Of a DNA stretch of 64,000 bases, positions 33,677-44,339 are shown in pieces (the stretch's first letter is position 1; each line of letters opens with the position of its first letter). The notes below the pieces were generated by a model. It worked only from the letters and a program-made list of their open reading frames with translations. It ran no database searches and had not been told where the DNA came from. Source of the stretch: Cryptomeria japonica (lineage: Eukaryota; Streptophyta; Pinopsida; Cupressales; Cupressaceae); contig NC_081413.1 of the NCBI RefSeq assembly GCF_030272615.1, positions 716,551,867-716,615,866 of the forward strand, written 5' to 3'. The position numbers and the translations under genes were made by a program.

Positions 33677-34663
33677 ATATTATAGTGGATTCTGTAGCAG
33701 GTCATGCTTTATTATCCTTCATGGATGGTTTCTCAGGATATAATCAAATCTTCATTAATCTTCAAGATCAATTTAAAACCGCTTTCACCACCCCTTGGGG
33801 AACGTTTTGTTGGGTTATGATGCCTTTTGGATTGAAAAATGCATGCGCCACCTATCAACATGCTATGACCTTTATCTTCCATGATCAAATGCATAAGATC
33901 TTAGAAGACTACGTTGATGACATCTCAGTTAAATCCATTCTTCATGTAGATCATGTTAAGATCCTTCATCAAGTCTTTAAAATAATTTGTAAGGACAATA
34001 TGTGCTTGAATCCCCAAAAAGTGTGTTTTCGATATGGATAATGGAAAACTATTAGGATTCATAGTTTCACATCGTGGAATAGAGGTGGATATGAAAAAGA
34101 TAGATGCCATTGTTAATATGCCACCTCCTAAAAATGTTTCTCAATTGAAAAGTTTACAAGGGAAGATCCAAGCTATTCATAGGTTTGTTTCTCAACTTGC
34201 AAATCATACCTTTCCTTTTACTCAATTGCTTAAAAAGAATATCACCTTTCAATGGAATGAGGATTGTCGTCAGGCATTCGAAGACTTAAAAACATATTTG
34301 GCCAATCCTCCTATTCTTCAAGTTGCTAACCCTGCTAAACCCTTTTTTCTATACACAGCTGCTTCCCTTCATGCTTTTGTGGCCTTATTGGCACAACATG
34401 ATAAGGATGGTAGGGAATGTCCAGTTTATTATATAAGCCATACTCTGCTCGATTACGAAGTCAGATATTCTGCAATAGAAAGGCAGTGGCTTGCTTTAGT
34501 CTTTGCAACCCAAAAATTAAGGCATTACCTTTTGAATGTTGAGGTCCATGTTATCATTAAATTTGACCCTCTCAAACATATTTTCTCTAAAATTGATCTT
34601 TCAGGATGCTTAGTCAAGTGGCTTATGATGTTGACTGATTTTGACCTAAAGTTTGTCTCATAA
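33677..34663 (+). pseudogene. Tat-B reverse transcriptase (C-terminal part) and first RNase H
   Basis: It continues the RT cut at 22173: VDSVAGHALLSFMDGFSGYN, TPWGTFCWVMMPFGLKNA, the catalytic YVDD in LEDYVDDISVKS, then after a frameshift near 34035 GKLLGFIVSHRGIEVDM and SLQGKIQAIHRFVSQLA. The RNase H region follows: KPFFLYTAASLHAFVALLAQ, YYISHTLLDYEVRYSAIERQ and QKLRHYLLNVEVHV. The expected catalytic Asp of the first RNase H is absent (LYTAAS), as is common for the degenerate first RNase H of Tat elements. A TAA at 34661 replaces a Gln codon. Confidence 0.85.
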
Positions 34664-35391
34664 AAGGCAATAAAGGGTCAAGCATTGACTGATCACTTAG
34701 TTGAGGCTCCTTCACCTTTCTCCCTACCTAACCCAAAGTCTTTCCCTGATGAATGCATTTTCTCTATTGATATTGATGAGCTTTGGGAATTATATTTTGA
34801 TGGCTCTAGGTGTCGGATAGGATCAAGGGCAGGGGTGGTCCTAATCTCTCCTAAAAAGAAACTTATCCCATTATCATATCGTCTCAATTTCCTATGTACC
34901 AATAACATTGCTGAATATGAGGCTCTTATAGCTAGAATTAAGGCGGCCTTGGCACTAAATGTGAAGCATCTACATACCTATGGAGATTCTCAATTAATCA
35001 TAAGACAAGTGATAGGAATCTATCAAGCTAAGCAAGATAAATTATCACAATATAGAGATTTAGCTATATCCTTGTTGCAAAAGTTTGACTCATATACCAT
35101 GGAGCCTGTTCCTCAAAAAGATAATCGACATGCTAACACAATGGCATGTGTAGCCTCTCTTGTGTCTCTAAAGGACCCCTTGGTAGTGTTGTCACATGGA
35201 TTTGCACCTGATGCAAGTTTGAAATTCCTGCAATCTAGTGACACATTGGACTACTCTCAGGCTGTGGGTATCCTATTATGAGAGTAGACCTCTGAATTAT
35301 AGGTTGGCTTCCTATTTGATCACCTAAAGAACTTAAATGAATTTATGAGAAAAGGGAAGAAGGATATGCATAAAACTAGAAATTAACTACT
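34664..35391 (+). pseudogene. Tat-B second (archaeal-like) RNase H and linker
   Basis: A second RNase H domain follows in the same frame as the first: LYFDGSRC, GAGVVLISP-like RAGVVLISPKK, NNIAEYEALIA, YGDSQLIIRQV and NRHANTMACVASL. Acidic residues D, E and D are present, but the last one (usually ADALA) is ANTMA, so Asn replaces the final catalytic Asp. Dual RNase H is a hallmark of the Tat lineage, where the second domain was gained independently. The frame continues weakly (PLNYRLASYLIT) to about 35390, where Gyp-M begins. The integrase core that should follow is missing. Confidence 0.8.
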
Positions 35392-36145
35392 GCTAGGCGA
35401 TCCACCAATGATAAAAGACCTGCAAACTGCTTACAAATCCACAAGATAATCAACTAATGAAACTGCTTAAACTCACAACTCAAACATACATGTTTTCATA
35501 AACAATTCTCTTGAAAGGCTACCTTACTAATGTTCACAAAAAGGAGAATAATATTGTTGTCACAATTTTGATGCAACAGAATCACATACACAATCAAAGA
35601 CCTACACTATAACATGCACCTTAGCCCTAAGCATCTGAAGAAACTAAGATAAATGAAGGGTTCTACAAAATAATCACATAATTTTAATCAAAATACTTAC
35701 AATCATAACACTTAGACCAAATAATTTAAGGAGGAACTCAACTTCTTTATTGAAAACAAGGAGCTTTCTACATTACAAATCTAGAAAAACTCCTAAAAAA
35801 AGAAGAGTTATAGGAGCCTGAGTATCTTCTGCTACACAATCTCCAAACTCTCGAACTCCCGAACTCTAGAACCTCTCCCCCAAAAGAGTGAAAAACAATC
35901 ACTTATATGAAAGCTTGCAAGAAATTCAAATTTTCAATTTTTTGGCTCCAAGATGGATCAATTGTCATCAATTCTAAGCTTTTCCTCAAAATCAGGGGGC
36001 TTAACTGGGAGAGAAACTCTTCCAAAACTGCAACTTACTACCTGATGACTTCTCCTTTTTTCATCGTTGATTCCACCTGGACACTACCAAACTTGGCCCG
36101 CTTTTGATTCATTTGCCTATAGAGAGTTTACAAATGGTGCACCTT

Positions 36146-36370
36146 CTTATCGGGTTATCAGGCGTAGCTTCTAAACATGTTGTACTGACAGCTGATGGTG
36201 CACTCAAAAACAACATGCTTTCCTATCGGGTCATCGAAGTAGTATCAAAATACTTACTCCGATGCCCGATGATATTTTTCAAACTACACACTCCCTCAAT
36301 GGTTTTCTCCATCGGGTCATCGAAATAGCACTAAAACACTTATTTCTATGCCCGATGATGCACTTCCCAA
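36146..36370. repeat. Three ~85-bp units with ATCGGGTCATCG
   Basis: Units near 36146, 36222 and 36309 share TATCGGGTCATCGAA.TAG at the start and ATGCCCGATGAT at the end; the two are partly complementary (ATCGGG/CCCGAT), so each unit can fold back. Confidence 0.6.
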
Positions 36371-36389
36371 CTGAATGCTTCCTTCGTGG

Positions 36390-37700
36390 GCCCCATCATT
36401 TGTCTCCAAGTCACAGTTAATAAACACCATGCATCTTCGTCATGTGCTATAGTGACCACTGCTAGATCTTTAGGAACCTGCTTGCTTTTTACCTCTGCTG
36501 GTTTATTTTTATCTTCCTGGGCCCACGAGAATGAGCGATGCTAATGAACTTTGAACCAATTGAACCATCTTGAAGCATTGAACCAATTTGAATCAATTCA
36601 TTGAACCATTTCAAAGTTGACTTAAAAATATAGACATCCGCTCGTCTGCTGACTTTTGCCACGTGTTGGCCCTTGATTTGCTCGAGGGTCCACTTTGTCT
36701 TCCATCTTGGACCTGCCACTGGACTTGGTCTGCTTAGATTCCTCATCTACTCTCTATCCCGTGGTGCATCCTCATTCGCTCTTAACCCACCTGGATGACC
36801 ATCTCAAATGCCATGTCATCAGTTGCCAAGTCGTAGGGAATAACTATTGAGCACCTTCATCATGTGGTATAGCGACAACCGTTGATCTGCCCTCAAACTA
36901 CTCGATCTTTAATCTCTTAGCCACTCACCTTTTCTACACATGCTTTGTCGCCAAGTCATGAAGATAACTAGCGAGCTTCTTCTTATAGCGATATAGCGAC
37001 TGTCGTTAAATCTCTCGCATCACCGTTGATCTTTCTTCAACTTGCTCAACCTTTAACCCCAGCTGATCTTCTCTCTTGTGTCACATGTCAACATGTGTCA
37101 CCCTCTGATTGGCTCATGATATCTGCCTGGGAACCACCTGTTTGTCAAGTCACCATGTGTCCTGATCTGTCAATTCTCATTCTTTCACCCAAAGTATTCC
37201 TTCAGCGAGTCGCTTACCAGTTTCATCAAACCTACGGTTTCATCGATATTGTTATGTCGATGAAACTGAGCCTTTGGTGAAACCTTTTCAGGACTCATCA
37301 CGACTAAGGTTTGCTCAATGTCATCCATCTGTGCCATGTCACTAGCCATTGGACTTCCACATGTCTGCCACTTGTCCTTGGTCTTATACTCTTTGTTCTA
37401 CCACGTCATTAGTCGCAGTGATAACCCAATATGCATCTTTTCATCGTGACATAGCGAGAGCTGTTGGATCTTTGCAATCACTGTTGATCTCTCTAAATCT
37501 ACTTGAGCTTTAACTTTCTAAGCGACTCTCTCTTATGCTATGGTGTCACCACGTGGCACACCTCTATTTTTCTACATGATCCACTTGGATGCCACCTCAC
37601 CAGTCACTAAGTCGCGATGATTATCAGTCGAGCACTTTTGCATAGCTGTATAGTGATGGCCATTAGATCCTTTGCAACCTGCTCACCTATTAATTTGCCC
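36390..37700. repeat. Diverged ~200-400-bp repeats with ATAGCGAC...GTTGATCT
   Basis: At least five copies of a block: GCCAAGTC(G/A)..., GAGCACCTTCATC, TG.TATAGCGAC, CCGTTGATCT. Copies near 36400, 36825, 36945, 37400 and 37590. They are diverged and unequally spaced, resembling enhancer-like repeats of long LTRs. Confidence 0.5.
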
Positions 37701-38712
37701 TTTCACTACAAAATTTGATCACTTTGAGATGTGTGCACACACGGGGGCCCACTAACACTGAACTACTCCTTGTCAAAAGCCCGTAAGCTTTGACACTAAG
37801 GATATATGTGGCCTTGCATATAAATGCGATAAATTTCTTCCGTGCGGCCAATGTGGGATAAATGGTCTTTCTTGGGCCTTTCCTCTGGCATGCGACCCCT
37901 GCAGTTTGCTTTTACCTAAAGGTTTCTGAGCTTCTCTGAATTCAAAAATGAATTTTGCAATGGAGCATGAACATTTATGTGATCTATCTATCTTTGTAAC
38001 ATTCGTCTCCCTTAGCATGCTGGGCTTAACCCTTGTGGGAGCCACATTTTAACCCACATGCAATATTTTACCTTTCCTATATCTGCACATGAAGCAAACA
38101 AGTTAGACAAAAAACATGTTTTCGTTTCATACTTAGCAATTGTTTTTCCTTTTGAGGCATATTGAGCTTGTAGCAAAAATAGGTAACATTTTTGGCGACA
38201 TCTGCCATATGTTTGCCTACTAAACGTTTTGACCAGCTACCTTATGTGTTCCATTGGGCACAGAGTCACCAAGACTGATAGAAAATTGAAACAACACATC
38301 ACACATGACTACAAAAACTCTCTTTTCTCTCAAAAACCTATCCTAATCTATGGAGTATTGGTGTGTGGTTTATGGCAGTGAGATCAACACCTTACTGTCA
38401 AGAATTAGGCATGTGTATTGATAGATTAGGATTGGTTAAAACAACAAAACACTTCTGAAACACTGCAACAATTTATTGTAGCTATATGAGGGAGATGACT
38501 TTTGTGTGTGAGAGGGGATAAAAATATTCCTTGTTTCATATGATGGACACCTCTCTTTTATAGCTTTGATGGATTGCAACAATATGACTCTTATTACTCC
38601 TCCTGAATTATGCATTAGGCAGTTAGAGAAAACAAAACTACAAACTGACCTATTGTGCAAAACACTTATTACCACTAGGAAAACTGAAATATGTACAAAT
38701 TTTAGGCATACC

Positions 38713-40997
38713 TCAAAAGAAATGCTTGAGGTTAATCCCATTGACCATCCAACTTAGACACCTGGAAGGCATTGTGCTGCTTGCACTCAGAAATCATATA
38801 AGGCCCACTCCAAAAAGCATCAAACTTTGTATGCTTGTCTAGCCTGCTTTTGAATTCATCCCATTTCAGGACAATGTCACCTTCCTTGAACACTCTAGGA
38901 GAAGCCCTCTTATCAAAAGATCTTTTCATTCGAGATTGGTGATGCTCAATTTGCCTCATTGCCTTATTTCTAACTTCCTCTAGCTCAATCAACTAAGCCA
39001 ATCTTACTGACATAGGCTCTTCTTCAATCATATCTAACTGGTTAGATAAATCAAGGGCTTGAAACTCAAGTGAAATAGGCAACCTTGCCTCTTTCCCATA
39101 CACAAAAATGTATGGAGACATTCCAGTGGACCTCTTTGGTGTGATTCTATCAGCCCATAAGGTTGATTTAAGCTTGGTATGCCAAGCTCGTTGATTTCCT
39201 TCCATGGTCCTTTTTATGATTTTGAGCATATTCTTATTCATGGACTCAGCTTGTCCATTGCCCTAAGGGTAATATTTAGATGAGGTGTTGAGATAAACAC
39301 CATTCTTTATTGCCCAATCAGATATTCGGCTCCCTACAAAAGCAAGAGCATTATCCGAACTATAGATTCAAGGACACTAAATCTAGTTATCAACTCATCA
39401 TAAAAGTTCAAAATAGTTGTCTCATTTGCTTCCTTCAGTGCTACAGCCTCAATCCACTTAGTAAAATAATTAGTGGTTGTGAACACCCACTTCTGGCTAG
39501 CACTTGAAGGTGGATTTATGACTCCAATGAAATCCAAACACCACTTCATAAAGGGTTGTTCTACTTGAATAGGCTGCAATGGTAGCACTGCCAACCTCTC
39601 TTTTCCTGCAAACATGGCACATTCTTTACACTCTCTAATCCAAGAATGTTCATCTCTGAACAAATTAGGCCAATAATAGCCTCCTTTCATAACTTTCAGA
39701 GCTCTAGCTCTTGCTGAAAAGTGTCCTCTTGTTGATCCTTCATGAAACTCATGCAATACCTTATCAACCTGATCAGCATCTATGCACCTAAAAAATACAC
39801 CATGAAAATCCTTTCTAAATAGAAAACCATTCAAGAGTATATAGGGAATGGACTGAAGTCTATAGTACCTTCTTCTTGACTTACTCAATCCATGAGGACA
39901 CTCACCAGTCAACAAGAAATGTGTCATTTCTTGTACCCAGCTAATAGGATGAATAAGAACAGCTACTTGTTCTTCATCTTGGAGGGCCAAAACAACCTTC
40001 TCCTCATCCTCTTTACTGTTGTTTGTGTGATCAACAAGCTGCTCACACAATCCCTTACCTCTAACCAGTTTGGTGACCTTAATATCAACATCAAATTCCA
40101 TCACCTTAGTCACCCAACCAACCCTCTTATCATTTAAGTCTTTGCTGAGCAAAAACTCTTTAACTGAGGGATGAGAAACCATCAACTTAATCCTATTGTT
40201 AGACAACATATACTTAAACTTTTTAAAACTCCTAACAACAACAAGAACATGTTTATCAACAAAAGTATACTTCTCCTCATAATCCTTAAGGCCTTGACTG
40301 AAAAAGGCCAAAGGCTGCTCCAAACCATGCTCATTTTCTTGAACCAACATAGCTGAGATGTTGTCAATACTACCATAAGCATACAAAATAAAGTCTCTTG
40401 AGAAATCAAGGTTTAGCAAAGTTGGAGCATCTACAAGTGCCTCTTTTATAAGCTCAAAACTCCTCCTCCCATCCTTAGACCAGCTGAAAGGAATATCCTT
40501 TTTCAACATAGAAGTTAGAGGTTTTAACAATTCTGTAATATCTGGAATAAACCTCCTAACAAAATTAATCCTACCCAAGAAGCTTTGCAAGTCCTTCTTG
40601 TGTGCTGGTAGAGGTAAGGAAAGAATAGCACTTACCCTCTTCGGATCAATAGCAATAACCTCTTTTGACACCATATAGCCCAGGAGCTTACCCTCATGAA
40701 CAGAAAACACACATTTCTTTGGGTTAAGAGATATACCATACTGTCTACACCTCTCAAAAATTTTCTTTAGGTGAGCTAGGTGTTCAACTGAATTTCTAGA
40801 ATAAACAGTGATATCATCCAAATAAACAATTACAAATTTATACATCAAACCATGAAATACCATATCCATAGCACTTTGAAAAGTGGCACCAGCATTTGAC
40901 AAACCAAGTGGCATCTTTTTATAGGCCATAGTGCCCCATTTAGTTGTAAAAGTTGTTTTAAATTGATCTTCCTCCTTCACTAAAACTTGGTTATAAC
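38713..40997 (-). pseudogene. Gyp-M RT (C-terminal), RNase H and integrase
   Basis: Minus strand from 40997: YNQVLVKEEDQFKTTFTT, KMPLGLSNAGATFQSAMD, the catalytic FVIVYLDDITVYSR, GRINFVRRFIPDI; RNase H around DFILYAYGSIDNISAMLVQE (the catalytic Asp position reads YAYGS, so it is changed) and YTFVDKHVL; integrase zinc region H-H then CKECAMFAG near 39620; core D in CLDFIGVI, D in SDNALAFVG and E in GQAESMN; and a C-terminal SGPYMISECK region ending INLKHFF with stop at 38713-38715. Frameshifts lie near 39340, 38990 and 38735. No chromodomain is seen. RT resumes at 42628 past the solo LTR. Confidence 0.82.
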
Positions 40998-42627
40998 TGT
41001 GTAGGAGAAAAAGTGACACTAAGCAAACAGGCCCTAATCTCACTTTCAACCACAGACTTGTGGAATACGAAAGAGCCTAGAGATATCACACAATTGGCTA
41101 CTTCTTTTTGTGGAAGAGAGAGCCACGGGATATCTCTAGGCTTTCTATTCCTTTGTTGCAATTGAAAGATAAAATGCTGCAAGTTCAATCCCTAACCCCA
41201 AAGTGCAAGTACGAACTAATAACAAGATTGCAGAATTGAACTTAAACAATGGAAAGTTGCAAACACAAGGACAAGACAAGAATGTAAATGCGTACCCAGT
41301 GTTAAAATATGAATGAAAATGTTCGGGACGGGGGCACGGGCGCCACTGTCCTGATTCTGCCCCTGAAACTGCTATTTTGCAACCTGAAAAGCTGTCAAAA
41401 ATGCTGAAAATGCTGTCTGACAGAGGGACCAGGGTGCCCAGCGCCCCTGTCCTGGCAGGACCAGGGTGCCCCACGCCCCTGTCCTGGTCTTTTGCTCTGA
41501 GATTTGGTGTGGAGTGCTGTCTCGGCCTGCTTTTCCCGGATCTGCAACTTGCGGAGTCGTCCGAATCCCGAAACCTGCACTTATATCTGAAAAGGTATGG
41601 TGGGCGGCTATATAGAGTTTTGCCTTAGTCAAACCCCCGCTTCAATGATTTCCACCTCCATGAATAGCCAAGTTGTATTGTAAAAGTAATGTGTGTGCAG
41701 ACCTTGTGTGTGTGCAAGATCCTAAAATGCAAGTAAGCAAACTAGAGCAACCTAGAAAGTAAACCCTAATTGCTTGTAAATGATAATGTAAATGCTCCAA
41801 ATCAAGATGCAAAGTGATCTAAAGCATGAATACAAATGATATAATGAGGCTTATGCAAAGACATGAAAACAACATGAAATCATACCCAACCCCAAGGGAG
41901 GGGTACAAGCCAATCTTCAGTCGGTGATCCCCTATTGCTCTTCAATGTCTTCAAAGCCCTAAATGGATGAATGAAATTGATGAATGCTTGATGGATGGAT
42001 GTTGAATGTTATTGAAGTCTTCAGAGATCTACTCTTTCGCTGCATAGAAGGTCCTTGAAAGCCAAAATTCCAATCCCCTCCAATGAAGAAAGAGAGCTCT
42101 TATATAGGAAACCTTAGGTCGTAATTTCGACTTTTGGCCGACCTAGAGATTGAATCTCCTGCCAATTTCTTAGGGTTAAGCTTTATTTTATGATTGGATC
42201 GCGCTCCTAAAATTTCGGGAAAAATGTCCGGGACCGTGTGCACTCTGAGCGCCATGGTCCCGACAACTTTTCACCAAATTTTCAGGGCCGTCGGATATGA
42301 TGATTTTAGAGAGAATCCTGAAGTTACAGGTGATTTTGAGATGTTTTGACCCCCGAAATCAAGCCCCCAAGTTCGAAATAGGACCTAATTAGGGTTTTTG
42401 ATTAAATGATGTATTGGAAGAATAAAATGAAAGGGGCACACTTTAATGAAAAGGGCCCAATTTTATGATATAGGAGATGATGAAATAGAACCTTAGACAT
42501 AATTAATTTGATTAATTAAGTGCTAAAGGAGAAATGCAATGCAAAATGTAAAATGCACCAAGGCGGGTGCTAAACTAGGTGTGAAATTGTACCACCCTAG
42601 CAAGTGCGTACAATTTACGACGCTACA
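40998..42627 (-). mobile_element. Solo LTR of the Tat-B family
   Basis: 1630 bp, the reverse complement of a Tat-B LTR, with ends TGTGTAGG and GCTACA on the plus strand. The duplication ATAAC flanks it exactly (40993-40997 and 42628-42632). No internal sequence remains, so it arose by LTR-LTR recombination of a full element. It sits inside the RT codons for the FSGYN motif of Gyp-M. It keeps a good TATA box, unlike the Tat-B 5' LTR. Confidence 0.9.
42099..42106 (-). promoter_or_regulatory. TATA box of the solo LTR
   Basis: The minus strand reads TATATAAG within CCTATATAAGAGC. The same place in the Tat-B 5' LTR is CATACCTAAG. Confidence 0.6.
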
Positions 42628-43430
42628 ATAACCTGAAAAACCATCTAGCAAGGAGAATCTCTCAGAACCTGCAACAACTCGCAAAATCTATTCCATAGAG
42701 GGCAGTGGATATCTATCCTTTAAAGATGCTCTATTGAGATCTCGAAAATCAACACAAAGTCTGATTTCACCATTCTTTTTCCTAACTGGGACAAGGTTTG
42801 ACACCCAAGAGGTGTGTTTAATAGGAAAAATGATGTTGATCTCAATGAGTTTATTAAGTTCTTTGAGCTCTATTGTATGTTGGGCAATACTAGGGTCAAA
42901 GCCTTTTAAATCAGAATATTGTCAAGCAAATATATCACTAAACTCTTGGCATAGTAAAACAAATGCATGCCTTTCCTCTAAAGTACACACCTTGCCAAGC
43001 TTTAACAACTTATCCTTGAAAATCTCAACATTTTCATAATGTTCCTCCTTGATCTACAAGCTGGATCTTTCTTTTCTCACTTGATCATCCGCATTGAAAA
43101 TTGACTCCAATGTGACCAAACCCTTAGATAGCTTGTTTGTTTTTCAGCTATATGACCTGATCATCATACTATTGCCTAAGCTTCTCTTGGTTGGTATTTG
43201 AAAACTATTCTTCTTCCCTCAAAAAGTTAATAATCTACTGATCACTATCAAAAACTTGCCAATGATCAGCATTGTTAGGAATGGAACAATCACTTTTACA
43301 TATTGATGTTCATTAATATTGTTGATATCACTTGGAATATCATATTGTGCTCCTATTGCAACAAGTCTATCAGCATACTTATTAAGATTTCTAGGAATAG
43401 ATAGCAGATTGAAAGCTTGGAAATCTTCAA
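42628..43430 (-). pseudogene. Gyp-M RNase H-like linker and RT N-terminus
   Basis: The minus strand starts near 43430 with AFNLLSIPRNLNKYADRL, then AIGAQYDIPSD and, after breaks, WQVF-like and FLREEE segments. The IPRxLNxxAD words resemble the C-terminal end of an RNase H fold. After an acidic linker (43000-42900, ERHAFVLLCQEFSDIFA) comes [39 protein letters not shown], ending at the solo LTR. An RNase H-like module before RT is unusual for Ty3/gypsy. The segment is broken at its start by the junction with Tat-B. Confidence 0.65.
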
Positions 43431-43433
43431 TAA

Positions 43434-43694
43434 GTGTATCATAAAACTCTACAACAAAGCTACAATGATAAAGTGATTCTATGCTCCTTCTCAGTAGGTG
43501 ATTTCGTACTTTATGAGAATCAACGTAATGTGAATGCCTTACTCGAGGAGAAAGGAAAATTCAGCCCTAATTGGCTTGGACCATACATTGTTGTCAAAGT
43601 ATATGGATTAGGTGCTTACAAGATAGCAGATGTGGAAGGTATGCCTCTTAAGGAACCCATAAATGTTATGCACCTTCGTAGATACTATGCCTAG
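43434..43694 (+). pseudogene. Tat-B integrase C-terminus (GPY/F region)
   Basis: A short open plus-strand frame: YHKTLQQSYNDKV, FSVGDFVLYENQ, KFSPNWLGPYIVVKVYG, LGAYKIADVEGMP and INVMHLRRYYA with the stop at 43692. This is the end of a gypsy integrase and closely parallels the end of the N1 and N2 frames (GPYII, GSGAYQL, INNMHLRRF). The zinc and core domains are missing upstream, where Gyp-M sequence begins within a few bases. It is assigned to Tat-B from strand and order; that is inference. Confidence 0.75.
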
Positions 43695-44339
43695 TCTCTC
43701 TATCTTTTCTTTTATAGTCTATTCTCTCTCTCTCTCTCGCTCTCCTTGTGCCTTTTCCTTCTTTAAATTTGGATAATCTGTTATCATATCTTCATTAAAG
43801 TATGTGGTATTAAATGATATTGTATTGTTTAGTCTACATTGCTTCATTATTTACAAGCATGTTTCTTCATTTTATTGTTTGTCTTGGATTCATTTATGTA
43901 AATTGTAATAGATTTACATTTTATATGTGCTAGCATGATATACAATTTCTTATGTATTAAGTAGGGTTATATCATGTTGTGTTTAATTAAAGTTAATTAA
44001 ATCACATTAGTCATATAATTCTTAAGCTTAACACATTTTTCCTCCTACATCACCAAAGTAGCATTTAATTAAATACTTAGCTATTTAATTAAATCACACA
44101 TGTATCAATTTAATCATGAAGCATTGAAAAATCAATCACATGGAAATTAAATTAGACATACATGTTCATTACCAAATATGTTACTTTTAATCAAAGAAAT
44201 GCATATATTGTTTTGTGAATTAAAATAGCATGTTTGAGACACAACATAAGAATAAATAGACACATATCGATAAAATATGATAACATGTATATCACTGTAC
44301 ATAAAAATATCATATCATGATCATCTCCTATCCCTAGGA
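43695..44339 (+). other. Tat-B 3' region, non-coding
   Basis: A (CT)n run at 43723-43739, then AT-rich sequence with several TTTAATTAAAT words. Nothing coding was recognised. Confidence 0.5.

Larger units (their letters stand above)
35392..38313 (-). repeat. Putative 3' LTR or 3' terminal region of Gyp-M
   Basis: Candidate LTR: the minus strand starts TGTAGTCATGTG at 38313, just after GAGAGAAAAGAGAG (38333-38320), and ends at 35392. It holds two repeat clusters (36146-36370 and 36390-37700) and no coding frame. An alternative border exists: a TATAAAAG at about 38556 and a PBS-like TGGTGACTCTGTGCCC at 38271-38256 would suit a short LTR at about 38276-38580. The partner LTR is missing, so this stays open. 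Confidence 0.35.
35392..43430 (-). mobile_element. Gyp-M: 5'-truncated Ty3/gypsy element
   Basis: The minus strand holds, from 43430 down, an RNase H-like linker, RT N-terminus, (solo LTR insertion), RT C-terminus, RNase H and integrase ending at 38713, then a 3' region. Gag, protease and 5' LTR are missing; at 43430 the sequence abuts the plus-strand integrase end of Tat-B. The simplest reading is insertion into Tat-B integrase followed by a deletion that removed the 5' part of Gyp-M and the Tat-B integrase core. The 3' boundary at 35392 is a guess. Confidence 0.6.

Noticed and set aside
38436-38757. Small open frames after the Gyp-M integrase
   Set aside because: They overlap the integrase stop in other frames and have no recognisable motif.
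41372-41632. Overlapping open frames on both strands in the solo LTR
   Set aside because: GC-rich LTR stretch with frames open on several strands by chance; no conservation with the Tat-B LTR.
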